Origin: Heligmosomoides polygyrus polygyrus
Lineage: Eukaryota; Nematoda; Chromadorea; Rhabditida; Heligmosomidae
Assembly: GCA_947396885.1 (NCBI GenBank)
Contig: OX377204.1
Span: 41,961,139-42,025,138, forward strand
Length of the DNA stretch: 64,000 bases
Reading direction: 5' to 3'
Below, piece by piece: positions 59,631 through 64,000 of the stretch. Made by a program: the position numbers and the translations under genes. The first letter of the stretch is position 1; every line of letters starts with the position of its first letter. The notes beneath the pieces are model-generated. The model made no database searches and was not told the origin of the DNA. It saw nothing but the letters and a program-made list of their open reading frames with translations.

Positions 59631-62345
59631 GCGACTTCAAATTCGAGAAGATGCCGTCCTCATCAAGATTCGTCCCGCACCGAATGCGCTTTACCCTTGT
59701 GGGTTGCTTGTGTTGCTTGTGGTTCAGGCGATTCCAGATTTTGTGCGATTCAAGGGTCCGTTGACACGAACCTGGGATTTGGCGTTGTGCGACGACAGTT
59801 TCTCGGTGCTCTTGTTCAACGAATCCAGCAACGAGCTACTGTTCACACAGCGGTTCCGGCCAGGTAAAGTTCTTCCGGACTTTCTTCCTGGTAATGAATT
59901 TAAGCTGCTGGTTAATAAACGGTGGTTAAATTCAGCAGCACTTGTTGGCCAGGCTCGCCATCGCTCTTCTGCCGGAATTGAGCTGGAGGCGATTGACTGG
60001 GCAACTCAACCACTGGATTGGGCGTACACTTTAGAAATGTGCAGCGGGCACCACAAACGAGGCAGTTCCATGCTTGAGATTGAGAATCGAGTCAGGGACG
60101 CTGTCTCCAGAAAGTGCGGCTATGCGCTGGACTCAATTCGCTTCGTCACCTCATTTATGTGAGAGAGCATTTCCAGCTGCTCTTATTATTGTTCGTTCGT
60201 TTTTCGTGATCCCTTCTTTGCAGTGTCGGCATTAGTTTTGCTGGAGATAGACAACGGGCTTACTATGCTGCGGTAAACGACACTATGCGTATACCGAACT
60301 GGAACCCCTGCGAAGACATTATTCCGGTAACTTTTCAAGTCTCTCTCATCTTTTAGGATGTGTAAAGACCACATTAAGGGACAAAAAACCGGAAAGTTGG
60401 TCGATTATTGATATGAGCAGTACTCACCGAAAGATAATTCCACCCTACTGAATGACTTCCTTAATGAAAACTAACATCTGAAGTAGAAATCACAAAAGAA
60501 AACACAAAGGGTCTCAGGCTTTGAAGAAGGCGTAAGCTCCGAAACGTTCATCTCATGCAGTCATCAAGGAGACTAATGAGAGCTAGTCTGAGGTACTTTG
60601 AGTGCATAAGTAAGCCTAAGTTACTGCATAGCACATAGAACTTTTTCATTTTGTGCCAAAAAGTGCAAGAAAATCAATTTAGCACGAAAGGTTTCAGCAA
60701 ATGTTCGCTTTCTAAAGTATAGCAAAAGCAGAGCGTAGAACTTTGTTTAGCCAAATGTTACAGAAAATCAGTTTAGCACAAGAAGTTACAGCAAAAGTTG
60801 GTTTCTTGAAGATTAGCAAAAGCGACTGCTTCCATAGTTTGCCAAAAGTGAAAGTTGCTTTTTTCCGACTCCATAGTTCATTCCCAGAAAAAGCTATTTA
60901 TCACATATTCAAGCCTAGTATCGTCCACTCTGGACGCGTGGAGCGCAGTCGGAGGAGGCGCCGGCTGTCGCCTGCACCCGATACCAGGTTCCTGGTTCGG
61001 ATTTCCCGCCCAGGCCAACCAAGCCTTATTTATTTATTTATTTATTTACTGACGTGTAATATAAACACACGTAAAAAATCTAAAAAGATACTAGTCAAAA
61101 ACAAACATCAGAGAAACAGTAACACTTAAAAAACCAACAGGAGACGGAGAGAAGAAAAGAGAATTTAGTTAGCCTTGTTGGAATAATATAAGCTATTGAC
61201 AAACAGATCTGAACAGAGCAACAACCATCAAATTTAAACAAACATTTTGCGAGTAATAAGATTTTGAAAAGCTTGAGCAGATAGTCCTAGGATATCTTCC
61301 TCTTCACTAAGTAATTTGTTGAACTCCCGTAGGTTTCTATACGTAAAGAAATTGGATCTAATCTGGGATTTTGCCACAGGGATATAAAGTCTGAGCCTTC
61401 CCCTTCTTGACGTCGTCAGTGGTGCACCAAAAAAAGTTACTGGATCAATTGAAACGCTTTTTGTCAGGATCTTAAACATCATAATCAGATCTACTTTCCT
61501 ACGTCTGTTCTGAAGGGTTTGAAGGCCAAGGTGCCTGGCCCTCCTTATGCCGTTAGGAACGGCGTTATAATCTCTTTCAAAACATCTCATATATAGCTTC
61601 CGAGTGAAACTATTTTGGACACTTTCGAGCAGCTCTATGTCTTTCTTTCTAAATGGGTTACATACTGTTATTCCAAACTCCACTATCGGACGAACGTAGG
61701 ATTTGTATGCTTGTAAGAGTAATTTTGGGTCATCCGTACGCAGAATCTTAAACAACAAGTAGGTCTTGTAATTTGCTTTCTTCACGATTGCGTTGTAGTG
61801 GTTTTTGAAGTCGAGGTTGTGCGATATCAAAAAAACTTCCATCCCTCCGGGATTTCTTTTGCTTTTGCTTTTGTGAATTGGTATCAGACTTGTCTGGGAA
61901 GGATAAAGCGCTGACTTGTTCATCGGCTGGCCACCCCCAGTCATTGTATGGCCAAATGTGCATTCAATTCGCCTCCACGACATCCCGTAAAAGTAGAATA
62001 CGTGGCGCATCCCAAAGGGATTGAATAACACAGTCCTTTATCCTTATCGTCCACTCTGTCTAAAAACTAATTTGTAGTTGATTTCACAAATGTACTTTCT
62101 GTTTGAGAAAGTTTTTGAATTTGTAGATATATGTGCTTGGTGAAGAAATGGGAAATAAGGCTGGAAGTTCATTCCAAGTCTTAGTAATACGGGCCAAGGA
62201 GGATTCTCGAAACATTTTTGAGTGTGGTTTTGGGCCCGAATTCTAGGATTATGCCCTCTCGTAATCCCACTGAACGAGGAAAAGGTGAACAGTTCATTCT
62301 TCAAGCATTTCAGTCTTTTTTCTCAAACAGAAACTGTAACGCATT

Positions 62346-62383
<38 letters not shown>

Positions 62384-63158
62384 ATATCCAAGGAGACTAA
62401 TGGTCTCTCTGAGGTTTGTTATATGAAGGCTGATTGCGCTAGAACTGCAAAGCAGTCTTGTGTGAGAAATTGTGTTGCAAGTCAATCCACAATAAGCATA
62501 GGCTGGTTCAAAGTTCTAAGTATGAACGGGACGGACGTGAGGTATTTTGTTCCGGGACTACAGAACAGGAAGCCAAGGCTTCCTTCCTCATTCATCGTCG
62601 TTATTGGCGCATGTCCACTGACCTACGAAGTCTGGGCCACCTCATTGTTGCTAGAAACCTAGAAACTAAATCACAGGGGGAATCCCAGAAAAACCTGCTG
62701 TTGGTGAAAGATCGCGCCCACATATCACCCTGCCTTCCTTGCCTATCCAATATAAGCAATAATAACGGAACTCTTGAAGTCACAAGCTTTCGAATGCGCG
62801 CCAGGAATAGAGGCGTTGAAGGAGGTGTATTTTGTTCTGAACATACTGTAAAATGTTTTACCCCATTAGGCATGTTCGAGAAACCATTGATGTTGCCATA
62901 TCTGCAGTCTTCGCATTGGACTGGCCTCCAAGATCGCACTGCTATAAAAGTTCTTGAATGGGCAGAGATGTATGTATTGAGGCGGATCATATTGGTGGGC
63001 TTGTATCAGTGGGTGCCTTTCAGTGTCCCATCGGCTGTTCGAAGATCCCGTCGTTCTTACGGGCGGAAATCCCAACTGGTCCGCCGGCCGTGCTTTTCAT
63101 GATGCAGTGGTTCTTGAACAACATCGAGCAACAGCAACCGTTGCGGTTGGAGCATTGA
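59627..63158 (+). CDS. Nudix-fold NUDT14-like gene, copy 2, catalytic residues lost
   Basis: Five exons: 59627-59702, 59738-59863, 59936-60158, 60224-60326, 63024-63158. Phases agree and give 220 residues, close to human NUDT14 (222). It starts [20 protein letters not shown] and continues TWDLALCDDSFSVLLFNE, LLFTQRFRPA, DWAYTLEMCSGH, RFVTSFIVGISFAGDRQRAY and ends PTGPPAVLFMMQWFLNNIEQ. The Nudix helix reads RVRDAVSRKCGYAL, so the metal-binding glutamates seen in copy 1 (EEIEEECGY) are A, R and K. Hydrolysis is unlikely; a binding or partner role is possible. The ATG overlaps the stop of copy 1 (atga). Upstream the same frame is open ([17 protein letters not shown]), so a fused two-domain protein cannot be excluded. 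The last intron (2.7 kb) contains LINE and SINE-like repeats. Confidence 0.78.
60653..60851. repeat. Two-unit tandem repeat, about 98 bp
   Basis: Two diverged units share agaaaatca(a/g)tttagcac followed by ttcagca or ttacagca, and ttagcaaaagc or tatagcaaaagc. A partial third unit starts near 60840 (gccaaaagtg). Confidence 0.65.
60936..62045 (+). repeat. SINE-like repeat, copy 3, split by a CR1 insertion
   Basis: The left part at 60936-61024 (gcagtcggaggaggcgccgg, ggttcggatttc, caggccaaccaagcc) stops at the LINE tail. The right part resumes at about 61835 (cttccatccctccggg) and continues gaattggtatcagacttgtc, gggaaggataaagc to about 62045. It is the same family as at 32.7 kb and 51.7 kb. Confidence 0.75.
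61025..61834 (-). mobile_element. 5'-truncated CR1 LINE inside the SINE-like repeat
   Basis: The tail is the ttatttatttatttatttat tract at 61025-61050. The minus-strand frame, open from about 61834 to 61234, reads SHNLDFKNHYNAIVKKANYK, YKSYVRPIVEFGITVCNPFR, SVQNSFTRKLYMRCFERDYN, GLQTLQNRRRKVDLIMMFKI and FFTYRNLREFNKLLSEEEDI. This intact end shows the family's C-terminal sequence better than the long 23.7-kb copy. Confidence 0.88.
62345..62381. repeat. (TA)n microsatellite
   Basis: About 18 TA units lie in the last intron of Nudix copy 2. Confidence 0.95.
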
Positions 63159-63357
63159 CTGATGTACCAGCAGCATAGTGGCTCTTGATTCCTAGTCACT
63201 GCTTTTGAAGTTTTGGAATCTGTAGTGTTTTCTAGTGCTTTGTTCAATGCCTGAAAAAGTATTGTGTACCTTTTGCGTGTCTTGGTGCATTTCACTTAGG
63301 TATTGTGAGTTATAGGGCGCCGGCTACCGGCGAATGTTTATTGTTTGTCTTGCTCTC

Positions 63358-63363
63358 AATAAA
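63358..63363 (+). promoter_or_regulatory. Possible polyadenylation signal of Nudix copy 2
   Basis: AATAAA lies 200 bases after the stop at 63158, on the coding strand. It is the first such signal after the gene. Confidence 0.45.
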
Positions 63364-64000
63364 TCTGTTGTTTGTCGACGCAGATAAAGTCACTCCAGCA
63401 GCTTCTAAAGGTGAGAAGCTATATGTGCCCCATAAATGCTGCTGGATTGAGCTTTTTGGCCTACTTCCTACTAAAGTCAACTCAGTACTTTGAAGAATGG
63501 AGTTCTGAAGTTACGTTTAAGAGGGATGGCTACACAGTGAGCTTTGGATTCTCGTTTCCTTGGTTGCCACTCATGAAAGAGCAGCGAATTTTTTTTTACT
63601 GTTGGGAGAGGTGGACCGCTATCCTTCGTTTCTTGTCTATTTGAAGTATGGACTCGTCAGCAATCGGAATCTGGGTTCACTCCGCACCAAAAATCCAAGT
63701 ATGGAGGACGTGGCGTATCCCAAACTGATCAGCGTGACTTTCACCCTCTATGGAGATAAAACAAAATTCTAAACAGAAATGAGACTCTAAATGGAAGCCC
63801 AGCTTCGTTCTGGAAACCTTCCAAGAGAGATTAATGCTGGCAATGGTTTCCGAACTACGGATGAGGAACACATTTAAGCTCTAGTGGTGGTTAGAGTCCA
63901 TCAACGGTCTCTCATGTTATCACTTGAAATGATAAGCTGTTGGTCTGTTTTGATTTGGTACCCAGAATGATAGGTATGAATAGATAGTTTTGGGCACTGA
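63364..64000. other. No confident gene (63364-64000)
   Basis: A plus frame ending at 63772 (NPSMEDVAYPKLISVTFTLY) looks faintly like the N-terminal exon of the Nudix genes, but no partner exon is in view. The rest is AT-rich. Confidence 0.3.

Noticed and set aside
63560..63772. Possible N-terminal exon of a third Nudix paralogue
   Set aside because: The resemblance (VAYPKLISVTFTLYGD) is short and no following exon is visible before the window ends.

Overview
This window reads as repeat-dense nuclear DNA of an animal, most likely a strongylid (clade V, hookworm-like) nematode. That placement is an inference. It rests on short GT-AG introns with TTTCAG-type acceptors and on the mobile-element mix: RTE-1-type and BovB-like RTE LINEs, CR1 LINEs, a Ty3/Gypsy element, mariner elements resembling hookworm copies, a Penelope-like element with a GIY-YIG domain, and many palindromic MITEs. 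I see no operons of bacterial type, no rRNA, no clear tRNA gene and no CRISPR array.

Layout. 1-2.5 kb: nothing recognised. 2.5-6.5 kb: an RTE-1 fragment split by a nearly full-length BovB-like RTE with a 15-bp target duplication. 6.7-7.1 kb (minus): the last two exons of a proline-rich/RGG protein. 7.4-7.7 kb: a truncated RTE tail. 10.5-11.5 kb: a mariner. 13.0-14.4 kb (minus): an internally deleted RTE-1 with a micro-inversion. 15.3-17.6 kb: a second mariner with an RTE fragment inside it. 17.8-21.7 kb: a 3.9-kb structure with about 815-bp inverted arms. 23.7-27.2 kb (minus): a broken CR1. 27.2-28.2 kb (minus): an RTE fragment. 28.2-29.9 kb: a Penelope-like element with a candidate hammerhead ribozyme. 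34.7-42.35 kb: a Gypsy LTR retrotransposon with both LTRs, inserted in an old CR1 copy. 42.7-46.4 kb (minus): a multi-exon host gene of unknown function. 48.6-48.9 kb: a Tc1 remnant. 49.0-50.3 kb: a GT-rich minisatellite and a long pure (TG)n tract. 51.4-63.2 kb (plus): two tandem Nudix hydrolase genes of the NUDT14 (UDP-sugar pyrophosphatase) type, whose large introns hold MITEs, SINE-like repeats and CR1 fragments.

The host content is small: the RGG gene, the unknown minus-strand gene and the two Nudix genes. Exon phases of the unknown gene (from its third exon on) and of both Nudix genes agree at every junction I could place. The first Nudix copy keeps the catalytic glutamates. The second has lost them and starts within 4 bases of the end of the first. 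Almost everything else is transposon history, including at least four nested insertions whose target sites or interrupted reading frames can be read directly.
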